A DNA stretch of 19,578 bases from an uncultured Paraprevotella sp. (lineage in GTDB: Bacteria > Bacteroidota > Bacteroidia > Bacteroidales > Bacteroidaceae). The notes beneath the pieces were generated by a model, which was not told the origin of the DNA, did no database searches, and saw only the letters and a list, made by a program, of their open reading frames with translations. The DNA lies in contig CAJUDC010000036.1 in NCBI GenBank assembly GCA_910584955.1, positions 1 through 19,578 of the forward strand. Direction: 5' to 3'. Positions 6,249 through 13,384 of this stretch are shown here, in pieces. Made by a program: the position numbers and the translations under genes. The first letter of the stretch is position 1. Each line of letters opens with the position of its first letter.

Positions 6249-7526
6249 ATGAACGGAATGAATTTGAAAAAGGTGGTACGAGACATGTTGCGCTACTGGT
6301 GGGAACGCCTGACAGTGCGTACGGGAAAAACGGTTGGCAAACGAGGTGGTACGGAAACGGCGAAGCGGTCCATTGCCGAACCTGCGGTGGGGAAGATGGA
6401 GCGCGATTTGGCATGCTTTTTACAAAGCAGGTATGAATTCCGGCATAATATGCTGACGGATGTCACGGAATTGCACCGCCTGGAGGAGCAAGAGCGTACT
6501 TTCGTGCCCGTCACACCGCGCCATTTGAATGCTATCTGTCTGGAAGCGCATGCCGAGGGGATTGCCTGCTGGGACAGGGATGTGGCGCGGATCGTGCACT
6601 CTGTGCGCACCCCGGATTACCATCCGTTTCTCCATTATTTCGACGGTCTGCCGGACTGGGACGGTCGTGACCGTCTGGAAGAGTTGGCCCGCCGCGTATC
6701 TCACAGTCCCTTGTGGGTAAACGGATTCCGGCGCTGGATGCTGGCTTTGGCGGCACAATGGATGGGGCTGGACCGTATGTACGCCAACAGTGTGGCCCCC
6801 GTACTGGTGAGCGAGACGCAGGGCATGGGAAAATCCACGTTCTGCCGGGCATTGATGCCTCCTGTGTTGCAGAGCTATTACACGGACAGCATAGATCTGG
6901 CGTCGCCGCTGTCGGTGGAGAATAAACTGGTGGAGATGGGCTTGATCAATCTGGATGAATTCGACCGTATTTCCGCCCGCAAACAACCTTTGTTAAAGAA
7001 TATCATGCAGCTGTCGGACCTTCATCTGCGGCGGGCCTACCGGCGCCATGCCGGTCGACTGCCTCGGGTGGCATCGTTTATCGGAACATCCAATTCCCGG
7101 GAGTTGCTTACCGATCCGTCGGGAAGCCGGCGCTTTCTGTGTGTGTCGGTAGAACGTCCCATAGACAGCAGCGGGATCTGCCATACGCAGGTATATGCCC
7201 AGCTGAAAGCTTTGCTGCGGGCCGGGGAACGGTATTGGTTTACGTCGGAGGAAGAGGAAGCCATTCAGCGCAATAATGCCGCTTTTTATCGGGTATGTCC
7301 GGTCGAAGAGGCTTTCCGCCTGTATTTTCGGGCGGCATTGCCGGGCGAGGAGTGCAGATTGTATGCTTTGCCGGAAGTGGTGCAGATGGTGCGTGCCCGT
7401 TGTCACGGGGCGATGGCGGGAGTGAATATGCAGAGTTTCTCCCGAGCCTTGCAGGCAGCCGGTGTGGAACGGTGTCATACGCGGGTGGGCAATCGCTACC
7501 GGATTGTGGAAATCCACGCGGACTGA
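6249..7526 (+). CDS. VapE/VirE-type P-loop ATPase with DUF3874-like C-terminus
   Basis: 425 residues from 6249 (422 from the second ATG at 6258). After a basic, poorly conserved N-terminus, residues 60-140 hold FRHNMLTDVTELH and the FDGLPDWDGRDRL region common to VapE proteins. Walker A is SETQGMGKST at 188-197, Walker B is LINLDEFD at 232-239, and a sensor-type GTSN is at 279-282 followed by TDPSGSRRFLCV. The C-terminal 80 residues (VEEAFRLYF to NRYRIVEIH) resemble the DUF3874 region seen in Bacteroides homologues. The ATPase belongs to the helicase-like group often linked to mobile islands and phage satellites, but no integrase, capsid or replication gene is nearby. The primase-like N-terminal domain of larger relatives is absent. 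It has its own promoter and converges on the acyltransferase five bases away. The function of chromosomal solitary copies is not known. Confidence 0.82.
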   Translation: MNGMNLKKVVRDMLRYWWERLTVRTGKTVGKRGGTETAKRSIAEPAVGKMERDLACFLQSRYEFRHNMLTDVTELHRLEEQERTFVPVTPRHLNAICLEAHAEGIACWDRDVARIVHSVRTPDYHPFLHYFDGLPDWDGRDRLEELARRVSHSPLWVNGFRRWMLALAAQWMGLDRMYANSVAPVLVSETQGMGKSTFCRALMPPVLQSYYTDSIDLASPLSVENKLVEMGLINLDEFDRISARKQPLLKNIMQLSDLHLRRAYRRHAGRLPRVASFIGTSNSRELLTDPSGSRRFLCVSVERPIDSSGICHTQVYAQLKALLRAGERYWFTSEEEEAIQRNNAAFYRVCPVEEAFRLYFRAALPGEECRLYALPEVVQMVRARCHGAMAGVNMQSFSRALQAAGVERCHTRVGNRYRIVEIHAD

Positions 7527-7537
7527 CGGCTTCAGTC
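7521..7537. repeat. Small inverted repeat over the two convergent stop codons
   Basis: GACTGA at 7521-7526 and TCAGTC at 7532-7537 form a 6-bp perfect inverted repeat with a 5-base loop. Each arm carries the TGA stop of one of the two convergent genes. There is no T-run on either side, so any bidirectional terminator activity would be weak. Confidence 0.4.
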
Positions 7538-8194
7538 GTCTATCCGCTTGATAAACCGGGCCGGATTACCGCCCCAGATTTCGCCGGCGGGTACATCTTT
7601 CCCCACCACGCTTCCGGCCGCTATGACGGCTCTTTCTCCGATGGTAACACCTTTCATCACCAAGCTGTTGGCACCGATAAAAGCATGGTCTTTGATGACA
7701 ATGGGAGCCGTACCGGCATTTTTCATGTCTCGGTCCGGGTCCATGCGGTCGCGCCAGTCGGTACTGTGCCAGTTCGTGTCGAAGATGCGGGTGCCCGTAC
7801 CGATGTTTACATAATTGCCTATCGTGATGGAACAATAGCATTGCAGACTGGCATTCGTCATGCCGCTATGGTCTCCGATATGCAGCACGGCTCCCCGTTT
7901 CACACGGATCAGGGAACATTCGTGGTCGTCACAACTGTAGTTCTTGCCCGAGTTGCACCGGAAGTTATGACCGAAACGGATGTCGCACCCTCTGTCGATC
8001 CGTAGAAACGGACGTCCCCGGAAACTGATCTCGCCGCTTGCAGGAAACCGCACACCCCGCCGCCGGCAATAATTCATGGAATAATGATGCCAGAAATATT
8101 CGCTGACGTTCCGATGAATGTCTTCCAACCAGCGAGCCAGAAAAAAGAGAGGGGACAGTAGATTTTCGGTCGCCCGGTTTGCTTTAAGTCTCAT
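7532..8194 (-). CDS. Left-handed beta-helix (hexapeptide) acyltransferase
   Basis: 220 residues. From about residue 55 the protein is built of hexapeptide-type repeats: IRFGHNF, LHIGDHSG, ITIGNYVNIGTGTRIFDTN, PIVIKDHAFIGANSLVMKGVTIGERAVIAAGSVVGKDVPAGEIWGGNPARFIK. The last block is the classic end of CatB/LacA/WbbJ-like acetyltransferases, and H143 in DTNWHSTD sits where the catalytic histidine is found in this group. The N-terminal 50 residues (LARWLEDIHRNVSEYFWHHY) are helical and may pack against the trimer. The enzyme presumably moves an acetyl or other acyl group from CoA to a sugar or similar acceptor, perhaps for surface polysaccharide, but no glycan genes are adjacent, so the acceptor is open. 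Confidence 0.85.
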   Translation of the reverse strand: MRLKANRATENLLSPLFFLARWLEDIHRNVSEYFWHHYSMNYCRRRGVRFPASGEISFRGRPFLRIDRGCDIRFGHNFRCNSGKNYSCDDHECSLIRVKRGAVLHIGDHSGMTNASLQCYCSITIGNYVNIGTGTRIFDTNWHSTDWRDRMDPDRDMKNAGTAPIVIKDHAFIGANSLVMKGVTIGERAVIAAGSVVGKDVPAGEIWGGNPARFIKRIDD

Positions 8195-8213
8195 AGATAA
8201 CTCTGTTAAGTGG

Positions 8214-8229
8214 GGAAGCCGGTGCTTCC
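8214..8229 (-). other. Leader hairpin of the acyltransferase transcript
   Basis: GGAAGC at 8214-8219 and GCTTCC at 8224-8229 form a 6-bp perfect stem with a four-base loop, 19 bases upstream of the minus-strand ATG. It lies inside the predicted leader and could affect translation or RNA stability. Chance occurrence is possible. Confidence 0.3.
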
Positions 8230-8270
8230 GTGTGGTTTTAGTTTTAAGTCTGCATGCGTTTCCGTACAGG

Positions 8271-8301
8271 CAAAGATACTAAGGATGTTCGATATATGCA
8301 A
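8271..8301 (-). promoter_or_regulatory. Promoter of the acyltransferase gene
   Basis: Read on the minus strand, TTGC at 8301-8298 and TATCTTTG at 8278-8271 are separated by 19 bases. The -7 box is exact and the -33 box is a near match to TTTG. The leader to the ATG at 8194 is about 70 bases. Confidence 0.55.
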
Positions 8302-8397
8302 GAGAATGTAACCGATATTTCACATCGAAAAAAACGCAGCCTGTCTGAGAGAACTAAAAAAAGAAGGAGGGAATGGCCGTAAATCGATTGTTTTTGC

Positions 8398-8405
8398 TAC
8401 TTTTG
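8398..8405 (+). promoter_or_regulatory. -7 element for the nhaD operon
   Basis: TACTTTTG fits the Bacteroides -7 consensus and lies 55 bases before the nhaD ATG. No TTTG was found 19-21 bases upstream, so the -33 part is weak or an activator may be needed. The divergent acyltransferase promoter lies about 100 bases to the left. Confidence 0.4.
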
Positions 8406-8460
8406 CGGTAGTGTTACGGGATTCTCACCAAACGGCGGGAAATGTAGAAAGAAACTGAAT

Positions 8461-9870
8461 ATGACATTTATTATCGTCTCCTTTTTTTTGTTGGGTTACG
8501 TGTTTATTGCCACGGAACACATTACTAAAATCAACAAGTCGGCTGTGGCCATGTTCCTGGGTGTGGTGGGATGGATTCTGTTTATGTGCGACGGCGGTAC
8601 GTATGTACGGGCGATGTATCCGCATGAATTTGCCGATTTCCTGCATGGGATGCCTTCTACGGTCACAGCCGTAAAGACGTTCATAGCCCAGCATATCTTT
8701 GTGCATTATGCCGCCTATATTTGTGGTATCGTGCTTTTCTTGCTCGCGACGATGGCCATTGTGGAGGTGCTCAATGTGAACGGTTGTTTCGATTTTATCC
8801 GGGCTTGGGTGCGTACCCGTAACAGTCGCCGCCTGTTGTGGTCCTTAGTGGGTATCACTTATCTGTTATCGGCCAATCTGGATAACCTGACCACAACGGT
8901 GATGATGCTGGTTGTGATGCGCCAGATTGTGGTGAAACCGCTTTGGCGGATGCAGTATGGGGCGGCCATTGTGCTGGCTGCCAATTGCGGCGGCTGTTTC
9001 ACGGTGATCGGGGATGTATGTTCGTTGATGCTGTGGTCGAAGGAAGCCGTTACCCCCTCCAGTTTTTCCGAGGCGCTGGTGCTTCCTTCCCTGGTGGCGG
9101 TGATCGTTCCCACTTTGTTGATTTCAAGAAAGTTGCCCGAGCGTATTGAGATAGAGGAACCCCGTCTGTATTTTCGCGGCGACGATACGACGCTGGCCCC
9201 TTGGCAGCGCATTCTGATGTTTTTTGTGGGAATCGGCGGATTGTGGTTTATCCCTACTTTTCACAGCATTACCAAGTTGCCGCCGTTTGTAGGGGCTTTG
9301 TGTGTGTTGGCCTTGTTCTGGGTAGTGAACGAAGTATGCAACCAGAAACGTATCCGTACGGATCAGCCTGTCACCCGCACTTTCCCGCGCTTTTTGCAGT
9401 ATGAGAGTTTGCAGACTATTCTTTTCTTTATAGGCGTGTGTCTGGCAGTGGGGGCCTTGGCGGAAACGGGCGCCCTTCATGCCGCATCGGAATGGTGCGA
9501 CCATAAGATTCATAATATATATGTGCTCAGCGTGGCGCTCGGTCTGATTTCGGCTGTGCTGGATAACATCGTATTGGTGTTGAGCAGCATTTCCATGTAT
9601 GATGTGGCCGAACATGCTTCCGTGATTCGCCGGATAGATCCCGAATACGCCCGTTCGTTCATGTTGAACGGACAGTATTGGCACCTGGTGGCTTTCTGCG
9701 CCAGTGTGGGCGGTTGCCTGTTGCCTATCGGATCGACTTCGGGCTACGCTCTGATGAAGAGCGAAGGAGTGACGATCTGGTGGTATTTCCGTCATATCAG
9801 CGGAAAGGTGCTGCTGGGTTGGCTGTTGGGTTTGGGCGTATACTTTCTTGTGGACTTGTTAATCCGTTGA
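8461..9870 (+). CDS. nhaD: NhaD-family sodium:proton antiporter
   Basis: 469 residues, almost all in membrane helices (about 12). The family hallmarks are the two Asp-Asn pairs inside broken helices: ANLDNLTTTVMM with D141-N142 and SAVLDNIVLVLSS with D368-N369, arranged as an inverted structural repeat of the ion transporter superfamily. NCGGCFTVIGDVCSLMLW (175-192) and GGCLLPIGSTSGYALMKSEGV (417-437) are the paired hairpin-like segments near them. The protein exchanges sodium (or lithium) for protons across the inner membrane and helps keep internal sodium and pH in range. It is the first of four closely packed genes; the next starts four bases after the stop codon. Confidence 0.9.
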   Translation: MTFIIVSFFLLGYVFIATEHITKINKSAVAMFLGVVGWILFMCDGGTYVRAMYPHEFADFLHGMPSTVTAVKTFIAQHIFVHYAAYICGIVLFLLATMAIVEVLNVNGCFDFIRAWVRTRNSRRLLWSLVGITYLLSANLDNLTTTVMMLVVMRQIVVKPLWRMQYGAAIVLAANCGGCFTVIGDVCSLMLWSKEAVTPSSFSEALVLPSLVAVIVPTLLISRKLPERIEIEEPRLYFRGDDTTLAPWQRILMFFVGIGGLWFIPTFHSITKLPPFVGALCVLALFWVVNEVCNQKRIRTDQPVTRTFPRFLQYESLQTILFFIGVCLAVGALAETGALHAASEWCDHKIHNIYVLSVALGLISAVLDNIVLVLSSISMYDVAEHASVIRRIDPEYARSFMLNGQYWHLVAFCASVGGCLLPIGSTSGYALMKSEGVTIWWYFRHISGKVLLGWLLGLGVYFLVDLLIR

Positions 9871-9874
9871 CAAT

Positions 9875-10261
9875 ATGGCTAGAGGAAGACAATGGTTTGA
9901 GCAAAACATTAAGCGGTTTTGCCTTATGCAAGTAGGGGGCTTGACGTTGCTTCTGTGTGGAGCGATGACGGTACAGTTCGTCTTTTTCCCGGCTTGTCGG
10001 GTGAACGGCAAAGGCATGTATATGACGGTGGCTTACTTTTTTCTGCTGGCCGTGATGAATTTCATATTGTATGCTTTGGGTAAAGTCCGTCTGAGCGCTG
10101 CATATCTTTTCGGGCTGACTATGTTGCTGGGCGTGTTGTTCGCATTTCTTTCGTCGGCTGCCGGGTGGCTTTTTGTCATACAGCTACTGATATTTGCTTT
10201 GGGAGAATGGGTGTTTGACGCCGTGTATTATCGGCAGCTGAACAGGAGAAGAGACAAGTGA
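9875..10261 (+). CDS. Small four-helix membrane protein of unknown function
   Basis: 128 residues with four predicted membrane helices at about 17-38, 51-68, 73-93 and 96-114. The N-terminus (MARGRQWFEQNIKRF) and the C-terminus (QLNRRRDK) are basic, so both ends probably face the cytoplasm. I do not recognise a family. It starts four bases after nhaD, and its TGA stop overlaps the GTG start of the RavA gene by four bases, so all three are probably translated from one message. It could be a membrane partner that links the antiporter to RavA/ViaA, but nothing in the sequence proves that. Confidence 0.75.
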   Translation: MARGRQWFEQNIKRFCLMQVGGLTLLLCGAMTVQFVFFPACRVNGKGMYMTVAYFFLLAVMNFILYALGKVRLSAAYLFGLTMLLGVLFAFLSSAAGWLFVIQLLIFALGEWVFDAVYYRQLNRRRDK

Positions 10262-11847
10262 GCGAGACAAACGAAACGAACCCGGGACGGTTGCGGTTGT
10301 TGCTGTCGGCGTTGAACGAAGGGTTGTATGAAAAAGAGCAGGCGGTGGCATTGGCGCTCCTGTCGGCTGTGGCGGGGGAGAGCCTCTTTCTGTTAGGACC
10401 TCCGGGTGTGGCCAAGAGTATGATAGCCCGCCGGCTGAAAGAAGCCTTTGCGGGCGCTTCTTCGTTTGAATATCTTATGTCACGATTCAGTACGCCGGAC
10501 GAAATATTCGGTCCCGTTTCCATCTCGAAGCTGAAAGACGAAGACCGTTACGAACGGGTGACCGACGGATACCTGCCATCGGCCGACATCGTGTTTCTGG
10601 ATGAAATATGGAAGGCCGGTCCCGGCATTCAGAATGCTTTACTGACCGTACTTAATGAAAAGGTATACCGGAACGGACGCCAACTGATCCGTTTGCCACT
10701 GAAAGGGCTGATTGCCGCTTCCAACGAATTGCCGGCCGAAGGAGAAGGGTTGGAAGCCCTGTGGGACCGCTTCCTGTTGCGCTGTGTGGTGACGGACATA
10801 TCGCGTAACGATTTGTTCGATCGTATGATAACCGATACGGCACCGTCGGTTCCGGGTGTCCCGGAGGAATTAAAGCTGACCGCCCGGGAACTGGAAGTAT
10901 GGCGATGGGGAATGGATCGGATTGTCGTCCCGGAGATCCTGCTTGCTTTTATCCATCGGATGCGCGACGAACTGATACGTGGGGATTCGGTAGACGCCGT
11001 TTCTGCAACGGAAGAAGTGTTTCGGGTGTCCGACCGCAGGTGGAAGAAGGCGGTCAACGTGTTGCGTGCCTCGGCTTTTCTGAACGGACGTTCCGAGGTG
11101 AGACTGTCGGATGCCATGTTGCTGGCACATGTCTTGTGGGATGCGCCCGACCGTAGGGAGGCTTTGCTGCGTCTGTTGAGCCGGGCATTGGTGCAAACGA
11201 TTGAGGAGACTTGCCGGGTGCAATTGTTACAGGACCGGATGGCGGCTTTGCGCGATGAGTTGCGTTCGCAAGTCCGGTCGGAAGCCCCCGAAACAAAGGG
11301 GATGAAAGTAGTTCATAGTTTCTATTACCAGCTTATAACCGGACATTCGTCACGTAACATATTCATGTATGCCAGTGAATACAAGCAATTGGACAAGAAC
11401 CGTCCGACCCCGTTTGTATTAGTGACCGACCGCTATAAGACAGGCGGACAAGTTCTTAAGAAATATGAAAAAAGCCGTTATCCTTCCGTTTTCCCGAAGG
11501 ACATTCTGCAAGTCGTTGCCCGTCCGTGTGCCGTAGTTGTAAATGGCAAAGAATATCCTTTGTTGACCGAAAAGACAACCGATGAATTACCGGATGCGGA
11601 ACCGCTGGGCCTGGTGGATGAACAATGGCTGGAAGTGATGAAAAGATTGGCGGAGGAAATAAAAGAGAGTAAGGCAAGGTTGCAGACTTTTAAGGAACAG
11701 GAGACGGATTGTGCTGCCGGCCATCTGTTTTTGGATGAAGGGCTGAGAAACAGAGTGGAAGATGCCTTACGTGCTGCGTCTTTTTCCCTGAACCGTATCG
11801 AGAACGAGCTGAACGAATTGCAATATGCCTGCGGAAACTCCCGGTAA
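10258..11847 (+). CDS. ravA: MoxR-type AAA+ ATPase RavA
   Basis: 529 residues starting at a GTG that overlaps the previous stop codon by four bases. The N-terminal 300 residues follow E. coli RavA closely: EGLYEKEQAV, Walker A LGPPGVAKS at 46-54, FEYLMSRFSTPDEIFGP, Walker B IVFLDEIWKAGP at 111-122, sensor-1 AASNELP at 153-159 and the DRFLLR arginine-finger region at 170-175, then VSDRRWKKAVNVLRASAFLNGRS. The C-terminal third differs from the enteric protein and carries charged helices near the end (about 455-525). In E. coli RavA forms a hexamer that works with the VWA protein ViaA and has been linked to respiratory complexes and aminoglycoside sensitivity. The ViaA gene overlaps its end by 23 bases. 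Linkage to nhaD suggests a role near membrane ion transport here. Confidence 0.92.
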   Translation: MSETNETNPGRLRLLLSALNEGLYEKEQAVALALLSAVAGESLFLLGPPGVAKSMIARRLKEAFAGASSFEYLMSRFSTPDEIFGPVSISKLKDEDRYERVTDGYLPSADIVFLDEIWKAGPGIQNALLTVLNEKVYRNGRQLIRLPLKGLIAASNELPAEGEGLEALWDRFLLRCVVTDISRNDLFDRMITDTAPSVPGVPEELKLTARELEVWRWGMDRIVVPEILLAFIHRMRDELIRGDSVDAVSATEEVFRVSDRRWKKAVNVLRASAFLNGRSEVRLSDAMLLAHVLWDAPDRREALLRLLSRALVQTIEETCRVQLLQDRMAALRDELRSQVRSEAPETKGMKVVHSFYYQLITGHSSRNIFMYASEYKQLDKNRPTPFVLVTDRYKTGGQVLKKYEKSRYPSVFPKDILQVVARPCAVVVNGKEYPLLTEKTTDELPDAEPLGLVDEQWLEVMKRLAEEIKESKARLQTFKEQETDCAAGHLFLDEGLRNRVEDALRAASFSLNRIENELNELQYACGNSR

Positions 11848-13228
11848 GTTTTCTCGTATGGAAGATTTGTACACGCTGTTTCGCAACCGCCTGCGTGCTT
11901 GTGCTGCGGAAGTGTATGCACCGTTGCTGGCTTCCGGTGCGGTGAGAACGAGTGAAGTGGAAGAGGAGATCGAACGTTATCATGCCCGGAGAAGAGCCGG
12001 CTTGCAAGAGGTGTATTCGTTTTACGGTGAGCAGTGGGACGCTTTTTATCGGGTAAAAGCGACGCAAGATGCCGGTTTCCTGTCGGAACTGGGACGGTTG
12101 AATCGCGCTTTTTCTGCACGGTACGACAGTTGTGAGTTGAACGTGGATTATTATTTGCAACTGTTCCGTTCCATGTCCGCCGGCTCATGGCCGTGGAACA
12201 CTTTACGGCATCTGTTTGAAGAGCGTTGGGAAAAGGCTTTATCCGATAGGGAATATAATTATCAACTGATCCATATCGAACAACTGTGTGCCGACTATTA
12301 CCGTATCGTCCGGCAAACGGCCGAAAAACTGGCGAATTGCGGAAGAAAAGGAGACGATACCGCTCCCCGTCTGGAGTGGTTGCAGAGCAAGCAAACTCCC
12401 GAACTCAGAAAACGCCTGCGCGAACTGGCTCTTATTCTGAAACGTAATCCGATTGTCAGGGAGCTGAATGCCCGGTTGGGACGACAGACCCCTTTGGGAC
12501 AGAAACGATATAAGGCCTTGAACGACAAACATAGCCTGCATACAATCAAACGTTCTTCTCCAAGTGATATTACGGGGGTGAAGGAGGGAGACAATTTGAA
12601 TGCCTTATTGCCTTTGGAATATGCTTATATGGCTGATACTGTGTTGCATCCTTTCTTCTTGAAACGTTATACGGAAAAAACGCTTCAGGTCTTCGAAGTG
12701 GCATCGCAGGTGACGGAAAGAGGTAAGGCAACTCCGCATTCTGGGAACGATACGCCCAACCCCTCCATGCAGGGACCTTTTGTAGTTTGTGTGGATTCGT
12801 CGGGTTCGATGGCCGGTGTCCGGGAAGATATTGCGAAAGCCATTGTATTGAGTGTGGGATTGCTTTCGGAGCAAACCGGCCGGCGTTGCCGGGTTATTTT
12901 GTTTTCCGATCAGACGGAGACGGTTGAGTTTGGCAGTTTATACGAAGGCCTTCCTTTGCTATCGGAGTTCTTCTGCCGTTCTTTTCACGGAGGAACAGAC
13001 GTGCAGACGGCGCTGACTGAGGCCGTAGCGTCCTTGTGGACAGCGGACTATGCTTATGCTGATTTGTTGATACTGTCTGATTTTGAGGTCGAGACTCCCG
13101 ATGAGGTAGGACAGAGCCGTTTAAAAGAACTGAAGGAAAAAGGAGTGGGGATGTATGCTGTGGCTTTTGGGCGCCGGCCTAATGATTTTTATCTGAATAT
13201 CGTTGATAAATATTGGATGTACAAATAA
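11825..13228 (+). CDS. viaA: VWA-domain protein ViaA, partner of RavA
   Basis: 467 residues if the ATG at 11825 is used; it overlaps the end of ravA by 23 bases. An in-frame ATG 33 bases later (M12, MEDLYTLF) is an alternative. The N-terminal 300 residues are mostly helical and charged, as in enteric ViaA. The C-terminal von Willebrand A domain starts at about 318 and has the metal-ion-dependent adhesion site: DSSGS at 324-328, the threonine of GGTD at 391 and the aspartate of SDFE at 419. The protein ends soon after the VWA fold (DKYWMYK). VWA proteins of this kind act as substrate adaptors for MoxR ATPases, so ViaA probably recruits the client on which RavA acts. Confidence 0.9.
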   Translation: MPAETPGKFSRMEDLYTLFRNRLRACAAEVYAPLLASGAVRTSEVEEEIERYHARRRAGLQEVYSFYGEQWDAFYRVKATQDAGFLSELGRLNRAFSARYDSCELNVDYYLQLFRSMSAGSWPWNTLRHLFEERWEKALSDREYNYQLIHIEQLCADYYRIVRQTAEKLANCGRKGDDTAPRLEWLQSKQTPELRKRLRELALILKRNPIVRELNARLGRQTPLGQKRYKALNDKHSLHTIKRSSPSDITGVKEGDNLNALLPLEYAYMADTVLHPFFLKRYTEKTLQVFEVASQVTERGKATPHSGNDTPNPSMQGPFVVCVDSSGSMAGVREDIAKAIVLSVGLLSEQTGRRCRVILFSDQTETVEFGSLYEGLPLLSEFFCRSFHGGTDVQTALTEAVASLWTADYAYADLLILSDFEVETPDEVGQSRLKELKEKGVGMYAVAFGRRPNDFYLNIVDKYWMYK

Positions 13229-13263
13229 AGATTCTGGCAGATGGCAAAAAAGAAGGAAAGAGT

Positions 13264-13293
13264 TTTGTAGTTGAAAAAAAATGCTTTACTTTG
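13264..13293 (+). promoter_or_regulatory. Promoter of the beta-galactosidase gene
   Basis: TTTG at 13264-13267 and TTACTTTG at 13286-13293 (one mismatch to TAnnTTTG) are 18 bases apart. The leader to the ATG at 13385 is about 85 bases and ends in an A-rich stretch usual for Bacteroides starts. Confidence 0.5.
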
Positions 13294-13384
13294 TTGCGCC
13301 TCTCAAACCGGAGGAAAAGAAAGGCAATAGGCCGTGAAATAGATAGTTGAAGAGATATTAATTAACCTTTTATTAAACGAAAAT

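Noticed and set aside
7295..8005. 236-codon open frame on the plus strand
   Set aside because: It overlaps the end of the vapE-like gene and is antisense to the acyltransferase; both of those have clear family motifs.
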